Below, piece after piece: positions 1-7,792 of a stretch of 11,280 nt of DNA. Each line of letters opens with the position of its first letter. Position 1 is the first letter of the stretch. The DNA comes from Rhodobacteraceae bacterium UBA2776 (GTDB lineage: Bacteria > Pseudomonadota > Alphaproteobacteria > Rhodobacterales > Rhodobacteraceae). The notes under the pieces were generated by a model that worked only from the letters and a program-made list of their open reading frames with translations, did not search any database and was not told where the DNA came from. A program made the translations under genes and the position numbers. The DNA is taken from NCBI GenBank assembly GCA_002352425.1, contig DEIK01000009.1:111812-123091 (forward strand), written 5' to 3'.

Positions 1-660
1 CAATTGACCGACCTTGCCCCCTATGCTGCCGCTTACAAAAAGGTGGCAGAACTGACCAAACAGTTGCGCGCCGAGGGCCACACCATCAAGCGGTTGGATC
101 TGGGTGGCGGATTGGGCATCCCCTATGAGCGCTCCAACGACGCCCCGCCATTGCCGATAGAGTATGGACAAATGGTCGAGGACACCTTGGGTGATCTGGG
201 TTGTGAGATCGAGATCGAACCGGGTCGTTTGATCGCCGGTAATGCCGGTATTTTGGTGTCCGAAGTGATCTATGTGAAGCAAGGCGAAGACCGTCAGTTC
301 CTGATCTTGGACGCGGCGATGAATGATCTGATCCGCCCCGCCATGTACGAAGCCCACCACGACATTATCCCCGTGATAGAGCCCGCCGCCGGCGTTGAAC
401 AAACCCCCTATGACATCGTGGGGCCGGTCTGCGAATCTGGCGACACCTTTGCCAAACACCGCGATTTGGCGCCGATGACGGCGGGTGAATTGATCGCCTT
501 TCGCTCGGCGGGTGCTTATGGTGCCGTGATGGCGTCAGAATATAATTCGCGCCCGATGATCCCCGAAGTTCTGGTCGATGGGCATCAATTCGCTGTTATT
601 CGGGCACGTCCAACCTTGGAAGATATGATAAATCGCGATACCATACCTGAATGGCTCTGA
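1..660 (+). CDS. lysA: Diaminopimelate decarboxylase, C-terminal part (5' end outside window)
   Basis: PLP-dependent fold-type III decarboxylase that converts meso-2,6-diaminopimelate to L-lysine and CO2 in the cytoplasm, the last step of lysine synthesis. The reading frame is open from base 1 (CAA, TTG...), so the gene enters from outside; the TTG at 4 is internal. About 219 of the usual ~420 residues are present. Visible family motifs are GGGLGIPY (103-126, binds the PLP phosphate), EPGR (217-228), CESGD (430-444, carrying the cysteine that completes the partner subunit's active site) and GAYG (511-522) followed by a Tyr-Asn pair (541-546). The PLP-binding lysine lies upstream of the window. 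The TGA at 658-660 is followed after 25 bases by the TIGR02302 gene on the same strand, so the two are probably co-transcribed. No truncation is seen in the part present. Confidence 0.96.
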   Translation, partial: QLTDLAPYAAAYKKVAELTKQLRAEGHTIKRLDLGGGLGIPYERSNDAPPLPIEYGQMVEDTLGDLGCEIEIEPGRLIAGNAGILVSEVIYVKQGEDRQFLILDAAMNDLIRPAMYEAHHDIIPVIEPAAGVEQTPYDIVGPVCESGDTFAKHRDLAPMTAGELIAFRSAGAYGAVMASEYNSRPMIPEVLVDGHQFAVIRARPTLEDMINRDTIPEWL

Positions 661-685
661 TCCAAAGGGGCCGGAAAGCCAAGGT

Positions 686-3280
686 ATGAGCAAACAGAAC
701 CAGCCTGACACGCGCGCCCTGACGGGGTTGGCATGGCCTCTGCGCCTGACCCGCCTTGGTATGGTTGCGGAACGGGCGACACAGGCATTTTGGCCGTTTT
801 GGACCGTTTGTATGCTGGCCATCGCGCTGGTGATGCTCGGCGTGCAAGATTTCATATCGCCTCGCGCGGGGATGGGTGTGATGGCCCTGTTTGGCGCTGC
901 TGCGATCTGGGCGCTGATCTATGCTGCGCGACTGTTTCGTTGGCCCAATGCTGCTGAGGCCGTTGAGCGGCTAGACAACACCCTGCCAGGCCACCCGATC
1001 ACCCAATTAACCGACACCCAAGCCATTGGCACCCAAGACGCCGCCTCCGAGGCCGTTTGGAAGGCGCATTTGGCGCAGATGGCCGCGCGCGTGCAGGGGG
1101 CAAAACCCGCCCCCGCAGATTTGCGCGTAGCGTCCAAAGACCCCTATGCCCTGCGCTTTGTTGCGACATTGGCGCTGCTGGTGGCGCTGCTGTTTGGCTC
1201 GGCTTCCAAGGTCGCGACGGTCGGCGAAATTGCGACAGGGCAGGGTGGCACAGCCCTTGCCGCTGGCCCCAGTTGGGAAGGCTGGGTTGAGCCACCGACC
1301 TATACCGGCAAACCCAGCCTTTATCTGAATGACTTGCCAACGGGTGACATCAGCGTGCCCAAAGATGCACGCATCACCCTGCGCTTATATGGCGAAGTTG
1401 GTGCACTCTCAGTGCAGGAAACCGTGTCCGGAACCGACGCGTTCACCGATCCCGCAGCCATCAGCCATGAACTAACCGTTACACAAGACGGCACCCTGAG
1501 CATCGACGGCCAAGGCGGCGCGCAGTGGACGATTTCGATCCTGCCCGACATGCCGCCGGACGTGCGCATCGACGGCGAGTTGAAACGGGCAGAGCAAGGT
1601 GTGATGCACCAGCCTTTTGCCGCCAGCGACGACTATGGCGTGGTGCGTGGTTCGGCGGAGTTCCAACTGGATCTGGACGCTATGCAACGCCGCTATGGAT
1701 TGGCAACCGCGCCGGAACCTCGCGCGCCGATCAATTTGGATCTTCCGATGCCCTTCACGGGGGATCGCAGCGCATTCTCTGAGGAACTGGTCGACAACCT
1801 GTCGGAACATCCGTGGGTCGGGCTGCCGGTCACGCTGACCCTGATAGTTGAAGATGCATCTGGCCAAACGGGACAATCCGTTCCCATGCAATTGGACCTG
1901 CCGGGCCGTCGCTTTTTCGCCCCGCTCGCCCGCGCGGTGATTGAACAACGCCGCGACCTGCTGTGGTCACGCGAAAACGGCGCGCGGGTGTCACAAGTGT
2001 TGCGCGCTGTCACCCACCGCCCCGAAGGTTTTGTGCGCAACAACGGGGCATATTTGATGCTGCGGGTGGCACTGACACGGCTAGAGGCGGCTGTGGCTTT
2101 TGACATGACCCCCGAGATACGCGACGAGATCGCGGCAGCCTTGTGGGAAATCGCACTGGTGTTTGAAGATGGCTCCTTGGCGGATGCCAAAGAACGCCTG
2201 CACCGCGCGCAGGAACGTCTGGCCGAAGCGATGAAAAACGGCGCCAGCAAAGACGAAATCGCCGAGTTGATGCAGGAATTGCGCGACGCCACCAAAGATT
2301 ACATGCAGCAATTGGCCGAACAGCAACGCCAGAACGGCGACCAAGATCAGCAACAAGCCGAGAGCGGCGAGCGGTTCGAATTTTCGCAAGCCGAGTTGCA
2401 AGCCCTGATGGACCGGATTCAGGAGTTGATGGAAGAGGGCCGCATGGAAGAAGCGGCCGAACTGATGCAACGCATGAACGAGATGATGGAAAACCTTCAG
2501 ATGGCCGAAGGTGGCGAGGGGGGTGAAAAATCCCCCGGCGAGCAATCTATGCAAGATTTGAAAGACACGCTGCGCGGCCAACAAGGCCTGTCTGATCAGG
2601 CATTCCGCGATTTGCAGGAACAGTTCAACCCCAACGCCAATCGCGGCGAAAGCGGTCAGAATCGCGGCGAAGCAGGCGGGCAGGGCGAAGGGCGCAGCCA
2701 TGACGGGCAGGGCGACCAAGGACAGGGTGAAAACGGCGGCGAGTCCGGCGAACAAGGCGGCGGACAAACCGGCGAGGGCAAGGAAGGCTTGGCAGATCGT
2801 CAACAAGCCCTGCGCGACGAGTTGCAACGCCAAAAGGACGGGTTACCCGGAGGTGGAACCGCCGAGGGGGATGCGGCACGCGACGCTCTAGATCGGGCCG
2901 AGACCGCAATGAAGGGGGCCGAGGATGCGCTGCGTGGCGACCGCTTGGCCGAGGCCTTGGACAATCAGGCGCAAGCGATGGAAGCCCTGCGCGAAGGTAT
3001 GCGCAATCTGGGCGAAGCGATCGCCAAAAACGAGCAACAACAGCAAAGCCCCGGCCAGCAGGGCGAATCACAAGGGCGTGACAACGCCAACGCACGCGAT
3101 CCATTGGGGCGAGACAACAACGGGCGTGGCAAGATCGGCACGGAGGACGATTTACTGCAAGGCGAAGATGTCTATCGGCGGGCCCGCGAGTTGTTGGATG
3201 AATTGCGCCGCCGTTCGGGGGACAAACAGCGTCCTGATCTGGAACGGGAATACCTAGAGCGTTTGCTCGACCGGTTTTAG
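686..3280 (+). CDS. TIGR02302/DUF4175 family membrane-anchored protein, function unknown
   Basis: An 864-residue protein recognised as TIGR02302/DUF4175, an alphaproteobacterial family without known function. Three hydrophobic segments lie near the N-terminus (about 35-55, 63-83 and 154-173). They are followed by a family-type segment WVEPPTYTGKP (about 200-210) and a predicted beta-rich region containing ASDDYGV (313-319). From about residue 500 it becomes helical and rich in Glu, Gln and Met, with a likely coiled coil to about 605. A low-complexity Gly/Gln/Glu linker follows (about 608-702), then more charged helices and a basic C-terminus ending in YLERLLDRF. The ATG at 686 has a GGAAAG purine stretch (673-678) seven bases upstream. 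The layout suggests an inner-membrane anchor with a large extracytoplasmic part, but topology is inferred. It sits 25 bases behind lysA and converges on the next gene with a 17-base gap. Confidence 0.9.
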   Translation: MSKQNQPDTRALTGLAWPLRLTRLGMVAERATQAFWPFWTVCMLAIALVMLGVQDFISPRAGMGVMALFGAAAIWALIYAARLFRWPNAAEAVERLDNTLPGHPITQLTDTQAIGTQDAASEAVWKAHLAQMAARVQGAKPAPADLRVASKDPYALRFVATLALLVALLFGSASKVATVGEIATGQGGTALAAGPSWEGWVEPPTYTGKPSLYLNDLPTGDISVPKDARITLRLYGEVGALSVQETVSGTDAFTDPAAISHELTVTQDGTLSIDGQGGAQWTISILPDMPPDVRIDGELKRAEQGVMHQPFAASDDYGVVRGSAEFQLDLDAMQRRYGLATAPEPRAPINLDLPMPFTGDRSAFSEELVDNLSEHPWVGLPVTLTLIVEDASGQTGQSVPMQLDLPGRRFFAPLARAVIEQRRDLLWSRENGARVSQVLRAVTHRPEGFVRNNGAYLMLRVALTRLEAAVAFDMTPEIRDEIAAALWEIALVFEDGSLADAKERLHRAQERLAEAMKNGASKDEIAELMQELRDATKDYMQQLAEQQRQNGDQDQQQAESGERFEFSQAELQALMDRIQELMEEGRMEEAAELMQRMNEMMENLQMAEGGEGGEKSPGEQSMQDLKDTLRGQQGLSDQAFRDLQEQFNPNANRGESGQNRGEAGGQGEGRSHDGQGDQGQGENGGESGEQGGGQTGEGKEGLADRQQALRDELQRQKDGLPGGGTAEGDAARDALDRAETAMKGAEDALRGDRLAEALDNQAQAMEALREGMRNLGEAIAKNEQQQQSPGQQGESQGRDNANARDPLGRDNNGRGKIGTEDDLLQGEDVYRRARELLDELRRRSGDKQRPDLEREYLERLLDRF

Positions 3281-3297
3281 GGGGAGGGCGGCCATCC

Positions 3298-4395
3298 CTA
3301 TTTCCAGACGCTATTACCTGCCAACACTTGTCCACGAATTTCCGCGCTATGTTGACCACGTTCAGGCGCCGCATTTATTTCAGGAGCGACGTCTGAAAAT
3401 CTAGGAGCCGCGGCGGCCTGAGGTGCTCCGTTGAGGGTTTGCCAGACATCCCGCGCTTTCATATGTGGATCAACAGCGGCCTGTTGTGGCGACAACACAG
3501 GCGCAACACAAGCATCACTGCCCTCAAACAACGCGGCCCAATGGCGCAGGGGTTTGGTTGCGAAAATCGCCCCAAGGCTGGCGGTCTGGTCCGGCCATAG
3601 CGCGCGCTTAAACTGGGACTTGAAAACCGGATCATCCTGCAATCCCATCAGGTCCAAAAACTGGGCATAGAACTTTGGCTCCAGACATTGAACGCTTAAA
3701 TAACCGCCGCCCAAACATCTGTAAGTGCGGCTCCAATGTGGCCCATCCAACAGGCTTTGGCCGCGTTCCTCGGACAGATCGCCATTTTGTCCGATCGCCA
3801 TCAGCAGGTTCATCATATGCGCGGACCCATCGACGATGGCCGCATCCACCACACAGCCCTTGCCTGTGTCGCGCGCCTTTAGGATCGCTGACAACAATCC
3901 AACCGCCAAATACAAAGCCCCGCCGCCGATGTCCCCCAACAGGGTTGCAGGCGCAAGGGGCGGTGCATCCGGTTCTGACGCGTAATAAAGCGCCCCGCTT
4001 GTGGCAATGTAATTCAGATCATGCCCCGCCATTTGTGCCCTAGGGCCATCCTGTCCCCAGCCGGTCATCCGCCCATAGGCCAATTTTGGGTTCAGTGAAT
4101 GGCACGGTTGCGGCCCCAATCCCAAACGCTCCATCACACCGGGGCGGAAACCTTCGATCAACCCGTCGGCATCTTTGATCAACGCCTTGGCAATCGCCAG
4201 ATCATCCGCATCCTTAAGATCCAGCGTGATAGACCGCTTGCCACGATCCAACAGACTTGTTTCATTGGTGACCGATGGCCCAGTTCCAGCACGATGCAGG
4301 ACAATCACATCTGCCCCAAGATCGGCCAGTAACATTCCGGCAAATGGTCCAGGTCCCAGCCCTTCTATTTCGACGATTTTAATTCCGGACAACAT
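3298..4395 (-). CDS. CaiB/BaiF family III CoA-transferase-fold protein, probable alpha-methylacyl-CoA racemase
   Basis: A 365-residue cytoplasmic protein of the CaiB/BaiF (CoA-transferase III) fold, full length for the family. The N-terminus has the family pattern GPGPFAGMLLADLGADV (14-30) and a later EGFRPGVMERLGLGP block. By alignment from memory with Mycobacterium tuberculosis MCR, the racemase catalytic residues are present: His125-Asp126 in GHDLNY, Asp155 in LLGDIGGG and Glu239 in CLEPKFY. These match MCR His126, Asp156 and Glu241. This favours 2-methylacyl-CoA epimerisation, as in breakdown of branched-chain or sterol-type acyl-CoAs, over CoA transfer. MCR Asn152 appears as Thr151. The ATG at 4395 has GGAG ten bases upstream (4406-4409). 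It could share a transcript with the zinc-ribbon gene 93 bases upstream. The true substrate cannot be read from sequence. Confidence 0.88.
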   Translation of the reverse strand: MLSGIKIVEIEGLGPGPFAGMLLADLGADVIVLHRAGTGPSVTNETSLLDRGKRSITLDLKDADDLAIAKALIKDADGLIEGFRPGVMERLGLGPQPCHSLNPKLAYGRMTGWGQDGPRAQMAGHDLNYIATSGALYYASEPDAPPLAPATLLGDIGGGALYLAVGLLSAILKARDTGKGCVVDAAIVDGSAHMMNLLMAIGQNGDLSEERGQSLLDGPHWSRTYRCLGGGYLSVQCLEPKFYAQFLDLMGLQDDPVFKSQFKRALWPDQTASLGAIFATKPLRHWAALFEGSDACVAPVLSPQQAAVDPHMKARDVWQTLNGAPQAAAAPRFSDVAPEINAAPERGQHSAEIRGQVLAGNSVWK

Positions 4396-4421
4396 AGGTG
4401 TGGCGCTCCAGTTTTAGGGCA

Positions 4422-4446
4422 CTTTCCAGCGATCGAGACTGGAAAG
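4422..4446. repeat. Perfect 8-base inverted repeat (possible operator or hairpin)
   Basis: CTTTCCAG (4422-4429) and CTGGAAAG (4439-4446) are exact reverse complements separated by nine bases that themselves contain the palindrome CGATCG. The element lies in the 93-base gap between the zinc-ribbon stop (4489) and the racemase-like start (4395), both on the minus strand. Read on the minus strand, the second arm is followed by TGCCCTAAAAC rather than a T-tract, so a classical Rho-independent terminator is unlikely. An operator for the racemase-like gene or an RNA 3'-end stem is possible. Confidence 0.5.
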
Positions 4447-4488
4447 GTCACCAAATAAGGAGATGGCGGCCCTTTGGTTTGACAGGGT

Positions 4489-5319
4489 TTAGGACTCTGG
4501 CGTGGCGCCCGACATTTTCGCGGTCGCCGATAGCATCATCTGGTCCAACCACTGCCGCAATCCGTCCACGGTCTCGACATAGCTGGTCATGAGCGCTTCA
4601 AGGGATGGCACCATAGCGGTGATCTGTGGCGCATAGACATAGGCCAAAAACAACAACGTTGCCAAAATGATGATCAACCCAAATCCCAGACGAAAGCCGC
4701 TGCGGCCGCGTTTCCCTTCGGCTATGGCTTCTTCGGTCTCGACAACGGATTCATTTTGCAGCGACGAATTGATTTCCTCAATGTCCGGCAAAAGGTCACT
4801 GCGCGACGCATTGGGGTCGGCTTCCGGCTCTATGCCGCGCAAACGGGCGGTGCGCTGGCTGACCGCTGCACCTTGGCTGGCATCGGCTTGATCCAGGCCA
4901 AGATCGGGCTGTGTTTCCACGCCGCCTTGGGCTTCATCCTGACGTGCTTCGGTTTCCAGAGCGGCCTCTTGGCGCAAAACATCCAGCACGGCTTCGTCAT
5001 GTTTTTGTTGTTCGCGCTCTGTTTCGGCTTCTTGATCAGTGTCCGGTTCATCCTCAGAGTCACCCTCAGGCTCATCCCCAGTTTCAACTGTCTGCTTTGT
5101 TTCAGGCTCTACTTCAGGTTCCGGATCGGATTGATCATTGGCCTCTTCGGTCCTGTGGTCTTGATGGTCGCCAGCTTGCTCCTCATCCCCAATTTGATCG
5201 GCGGATTTTTGAAACCAGGTTTGCCCACAGCTGGAGCATTGCACATCACGCCCGTCTTTGGGTATGACACTGTCATCTACCTCGTATTGTGCATCGCAAT
5301 TCGGGCATAGTAACCGCAT
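4489..5319 (-). CDS. MJ0042-type zinc-ribbon protein with acidic middle and one membrane segment
   Basis: A 276-residue protein with an N-terminal MJ0042-type zinc ribbon: CPNC at 5-8 and CSSC at 28-31, four cysteines expected to bind one zinc. A long Glu/Asp/Gln-rich, probably disordered region follows (about 45-150), then one hydrophobic segment (about 212-232) preceded by basic GKRGRS, then about 45 residues with helical character. The start is placed at ATG 5319 because the zinc ribbon in this family begins almost at the first residue and a GGGGA stretch lies five bases upstream. An in-frame start seven codons earlier is less likely. The positive-inside rule puts the zinc ribbon and acidic region in the cytoplasm. 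The architecture recalls Caulobacter ZitP, a polar zinc-finger membrane protein, but homology is not proven. The gene is divergent from ftsE. Confidence 0.85.
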   Translation of the reverse strand: MRLLCPNCDAQYEVDDSVIPKDGRDVQCSSCGQTWFQKSADQIGDEEQAGDHQDHRTEEANDQSDPEPEVEPETKQTVETGDEPEGDSEDEPDTDQEAETEREQQKHDEAVLDVLRQEAALETEARQDEAQGGVETQPDLGLDQADASQGAAVSQRTARLRGIEPEADPNASRSDLLPDIEEINSSLQNESVVETEEAIAEGKRGRSGFRLGFGLIIILATLLFLAYVYAPQITAMVPSLEALMTSYVETVDGLRQWLDQMMLSATAKMSGATPES

Positions 5320-5484
5320 GATTTTCCCCGTCCCAGCCACGTTCTGCGGCCAAACTATTACTGTTAACTATTTACGTTGTAACGCGGGATGGGCGAAGAT
5401 CAATCCTTTTGAGCGTTCTTTATATTGAAACATTGAACAATCTTAGGCACAACTGTCCTCAAAACGGATAAGAAAGGGCGCAAT
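5320..5484. promoter_or_regulatory. Divergent intergenic region between the zinc-ribbon gene and ftsE
   Basis: This 165-base AT-richer stretch must carry the promoters for both divergent units. On the minus strand TTACAA (5377-5382) and TAATAG (5355-5360), with a 16-base spacer, form a plausible promoter for the zinc-ribbon gene. On the plus strand there are TTGAGC (5409-5414), TTGAAA (5425-5430) and TTGAAC (5433-5438), but none pairs well with a -10 box. The sequence therefore does not settle the ftsE promoter. The ftsE start is preceded by an AAAGGG ribosome-binding site (5473-5478). Confidence 0.4.
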
Positions 5485-6162
5485 GTGATCGAACTGCAAA
5501 ATGTCGCCTACAGCTATGGCGGGGGGGAATTATTATCGGATATTTCGCTAAAATTGGCCCCTGGATCGTTTCATTTCCTAACAGGGCCATCGGGGGCAGG
5601 TAAAACCACCTTTCTCAAGCTGTGTTACATGGAATTGATGGCCTCTTCGGGTCTTGTGCAGGCCTTTGGCCGCGACACACGTGCTATGGATCGAAGCGAA
5701 ATTGCCCGAAACCGGCAACGCATCGGCGTGGTGCATCAGGATTGCCAATTTCTGGACCATCTGTCCATTTCGGCCAATGTGGCGCTACCCTTGATGGTTG
5801 CGGGGCGCGATGTGAGCCATGAAGCCGAAAATCTGAATGATTTGCTGTCTTGGGTCGGGTTGACGCATCGCGCCGACGCGCTTCCGGATGAGCTGTCAGG
5901 TGGTGAGCGGCAACGGGCGGCCTTGGCCCGTGCAGTGATTATGTCACCGGATGTGGTTCTGGCGGATGAACCAACAGGCAACGTTGATTGGGAGATGTCA
6001 AAGCGACTGCTGACGCTGCTGGTCGAGTTGAACAAAATGGGCAAAACCATCATGATCGCCACCCATGACCTAAACCTGATCCGCGCCGCAAAATCGCAGG
6101 TCAATGCGCGGGTGTTGCGGATCAGCAATCAACGGCTGCAATTGGCAGGATCAGATTTGTGA
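5485..6162 (+). CDS. ftsE: Cell division ABC transporter ATP-binding protein FtsE
   Basis: The 225-residue ATPase of FtsEX, which works at the division septum under FtsZ. It uses ATP hydrolysis to drive FtsX conformational change that activates peptidoglycan hydrolases. All ABC motifs are present: Walker A GPSGAGKT (34-41), Q-loop Gln85, signature LSGGERQ (137-143), Walker B ending in DEP (161-163) and the H-loop His194 in ATHD. The GTG start at 5485 has AAAGGG six bases upstream (5473-5478), and the protein begins with the usual IELQNV strand. It is the first gene of a plus-strand run and overlaps ftsX by four bases. A run of seven G (5521-5527) followed by two rare TTA leucine codons lies near its 5' end. 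Confidence 0.96.
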   Translation: MIELQNVAYSYGGGELLSDISLKLAPGSFHFLTGPSGAGKTTFLKLCYMELMASSGLVQAFGRDTRAMDRSEIARNRQRIGVVHQDCQFLDHLSISANVALPLMVAGRDVSHEAENLNDLLSWVGLTHRADALPDELSGGERQRAALARAVIMSPDVVLADEPTGNVDWEMSKRLLTLLVELNKMGKTIMIATHDLNLIRAAKSQVNARVLRISNQRLQLAGSDL

Positions 6163-7064
6163 AATTGGATATGGAACAGGTAGTTGCGCTGCTAAAGGGC
6201 GACACACAATCCGCCAAAGTGGTGCCACCCAGCGGGTACACGGCCACTTTGACACTTTTTACATCGGGCGCGATGGCGTTTTTGGTGGTGTTCGCGCTGG
6301 CGCTATCATTGGCCACGGGCCGATTGGCCGACAGATGGTCCAGTGAGTTGGCCCGCTCCTCTACCGTGCGCATATCGGCTCCAGCTGGTCAGATGGACGC
6401 GCAAACCCGCGCCGCCGCAGAAGTGTTGCGCACCACACCCGGTGTGGCCCAGGCACGGGTATTGAGCCATGACGAGCAAAAGGCACTGTTGGCACCGTGG
6501 TTTGGACCCGACCTGCCAATCGACAGCCTGCCAATCCCGCAACTCATCGAAGTGATCGAGGATGGCGACGGGTATGACGTTGAGGGGTTGAGATTGCGCC
6601 TCTCTGCCGAAGCGCCGGGTGCGGTTTTGGATGATCATACACGCTGGCGCAAACCTTTGGTCAAAGCGGCGGATCGTTTGCGCTCGCTTGGGCTGTTTTC
6701 TATCTTGTTGATCACACTTGCGACAGGCGCGATGATCACGTTGGCAGCGAATGCGGCCTTGGCGGCGAATAAACAGGTGATCCGCGTGCTGCGCTTGGTC
6801 GGGGCGCAAGACACCTATATCGCCCAAGCCTTTGTGCGCCGCTTTACCTTGCGCGCCCTAACGGGGGCGATTGCCGGATCGGTGCTGGGGATGATCGCCA
6901 TGTTGCTGCTGCCCAGTGCATCCACTGCAGGTGGCTTTTTGACCGGGCTTGGGTTTCAGGGCTGGCACTGGCTCTGGCCGTTCATCATTCCGCCCTTTGC
7001 GGCAGGGGTGGCGTTCTGGGCAACCCGCGCCGCGGCCCTTCGCAGTTTACGGGAGCAAACCTGA
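6159..7064 (+). CDS. ftsX: Cell division protein FtsX, membrane subunit of FtsEX
   Basis: A 301-residue integral membrane partner of FtsE. Four hydrophobic segments (about 33-54, 178-200, 230-252 and 270-292) flank a large loop between the first two (about 55-170), which in this family is periplasmic and binds hydrolase regulators. The conserved cytoplasmic motif LRLVGA (211-216) follows the second segment, as in FtsX proteins. The start is GTG 6159, overlapping the ftsE stop as GTGA with AGGA eight bases upstream (6147-6150), so translational coupling is likely. An ATG four codons later (6171) is an alternative. No EnvC-like or other hydrolase gene is present in the window, so its periplasmic partner is unknown. 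Confidence 0.94.
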   Translation: MKLDMEQVVALLKGDTQSAKVVPPSGYTATLTLFTSGAMAFLVVFALALSLATGRLADRWSSELARSSTVRISAPAGQMDAQTRAAAEVLRTTPGVAQARVLSHDEQKALLAPWFGPDLPIDSLPIPQLIEVIEDGDGYDVEGLRLRLSAEAPGAVLDDHTRWRKPLVKAADRLRSLGLFSILLITLATGAMITLAANAALAANKQVIRVLRLVGAQDTYIAQAFVRRFTLRALTGAIAGSVLGMIAMLLLPSASTAGGFLTGLGFQGWHWLWPFIIPPFAAGVAFWATRAAALRSLREQT

Positions 7065-7792
7065 TGGCCTATGCAATTCAATGGCTGCGCAGCCTGATTT
7101 TTGCAACACAAATGTATCTGATGATGCCGCTTATGGCGCTGGTGTTCGTGCCCTTTGCATTGTTTGATCGCACCGCCGTTTACGCATTTGTCAAAACCTA
7201 TGCCCGCTATTGCCGCTGGACTTTGGCATGGATCGCAGGGGTGAAAACCGAAGTGCGCGGGGAAGTGCCGACAGACGCCTGTTTGATTGCCTCAAAGCAC
7301 CAGTCATTTTTGGACGTGATCCTGATTCTTTCGGTCGCATGGCAGCCCCGCGTGATCATCAAACGTGAATTACATTACCTGCCGGTGTTCCGGTTTTTCG
7401 GCTCGCGGATGGGGAATGTTCCAGTCAATCGCGGCACCCGTGGCAAAGCGGTCACCAAGATGAAGGCCGATGTGGAAAGCGGTAAAAACCTGCCCGGGCA
7501 GTTGTTGATTTACCCGCAAGGCACCCGCATCGCCCCTGGGGTTAAGGCACCCTACAAGATCGGTACGGGGTTGCTTTATGAACAAACCGAAATGGACTGC
7601 GTGCCTGCTGCCACAAATGTCGGGGTTTTTTGGCCCAAACGCGGGGTGTATCGCAAAAAGGGCGTGGCCGTGCTTGAGTTCCTGCCACGAATCAAGGCGG
7701 GTAAACTGCGGGCAGAGTTTATGGCAGAGATGGAACAGGTGATCGAGGAAGCTTCGGATCGATTGATGGCCGAGGCGGGGTTCAAGGGTTGA
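7064..7792 (+). CDS. plsC: 1-acyl-sn-glycerol-3-phosphate acyltransferase (PlsC family)
   Basis: A 242-residue membrane-associated acyltransferase expected to acylate lysophosphatidic acid to phosphatidic acid in phospholipid synthesis. Family blocks in order: catalytic HX4D as HQSFLD (His79, Asp84), block II GNVPVNRGTRGKA (about 117-129), block III YPQGTR (150-155) and block IV starting VPAATN. Block III has Gln152 where most PlsC proteins have Glu (PEGTR). A hydrophobic N-terminal stretch (about 7-33) should anchor it. The ATG at 7064 overlaps the ftsX stop by one base and has GGGAG eight bases upstream (7051-7055). The family includes ornithine-lipid and other lysolipid acyltransferases, so the exact acceptor is inferred. 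Confidence 0.9.
   Translation: MAYAIQWLRSLIFATQMYLMMPLMALVFVPFALFDRTAVYAFVKTYARYCRWTLAWIAGVKTEVRGEVPTDACLIASKHQSFLDVILILSVAWQPRVIIKRELHYLPVFRFFGSRMGNVPVNRGTRGKAVTKMKADVESGKNLPGQLLIYPQGTRIAPGVKAPYKIGTGLLYEQTEMDCVPAATNVGVFWPKRGVYRKKGVAVLEFLPRIKAGKLRAEFMAEMEQVIEEASDRLMAEAGFKG

Noticed and set aside
3281..3297. Terminator in the 17-base convergent gap between the TIGR02302 and racemase-like genes
   Set aside because: Only a four-base GGGA/TCCC pairing without a T-tract is present.
2081..3374. Two minus-strand frames of about 250 codons opposite the TIGR02302 gene
   Set aside because: They mirror the low-complexity, Gln/Glu-rich coding strand and give Leu/Ala/Phe- or Arg/Pro-rich products without recognisable domains.
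4756..5310. Plus-strand frame of 184 codons opposite the zinc-ribbon gene
   Set aside because: It is the complement of the acidic repeat-like region, which yields a spuriously hydrophobic product; the zinc-ribbon cysteines fix the true strand.
5363..5382. CtrA-type site in the zinc-ribbon/ftsE gap
   Set aside because: TTAAC occurs, but the second half-site is not at the seven-base spacing of TTAA-N7-TTAA.
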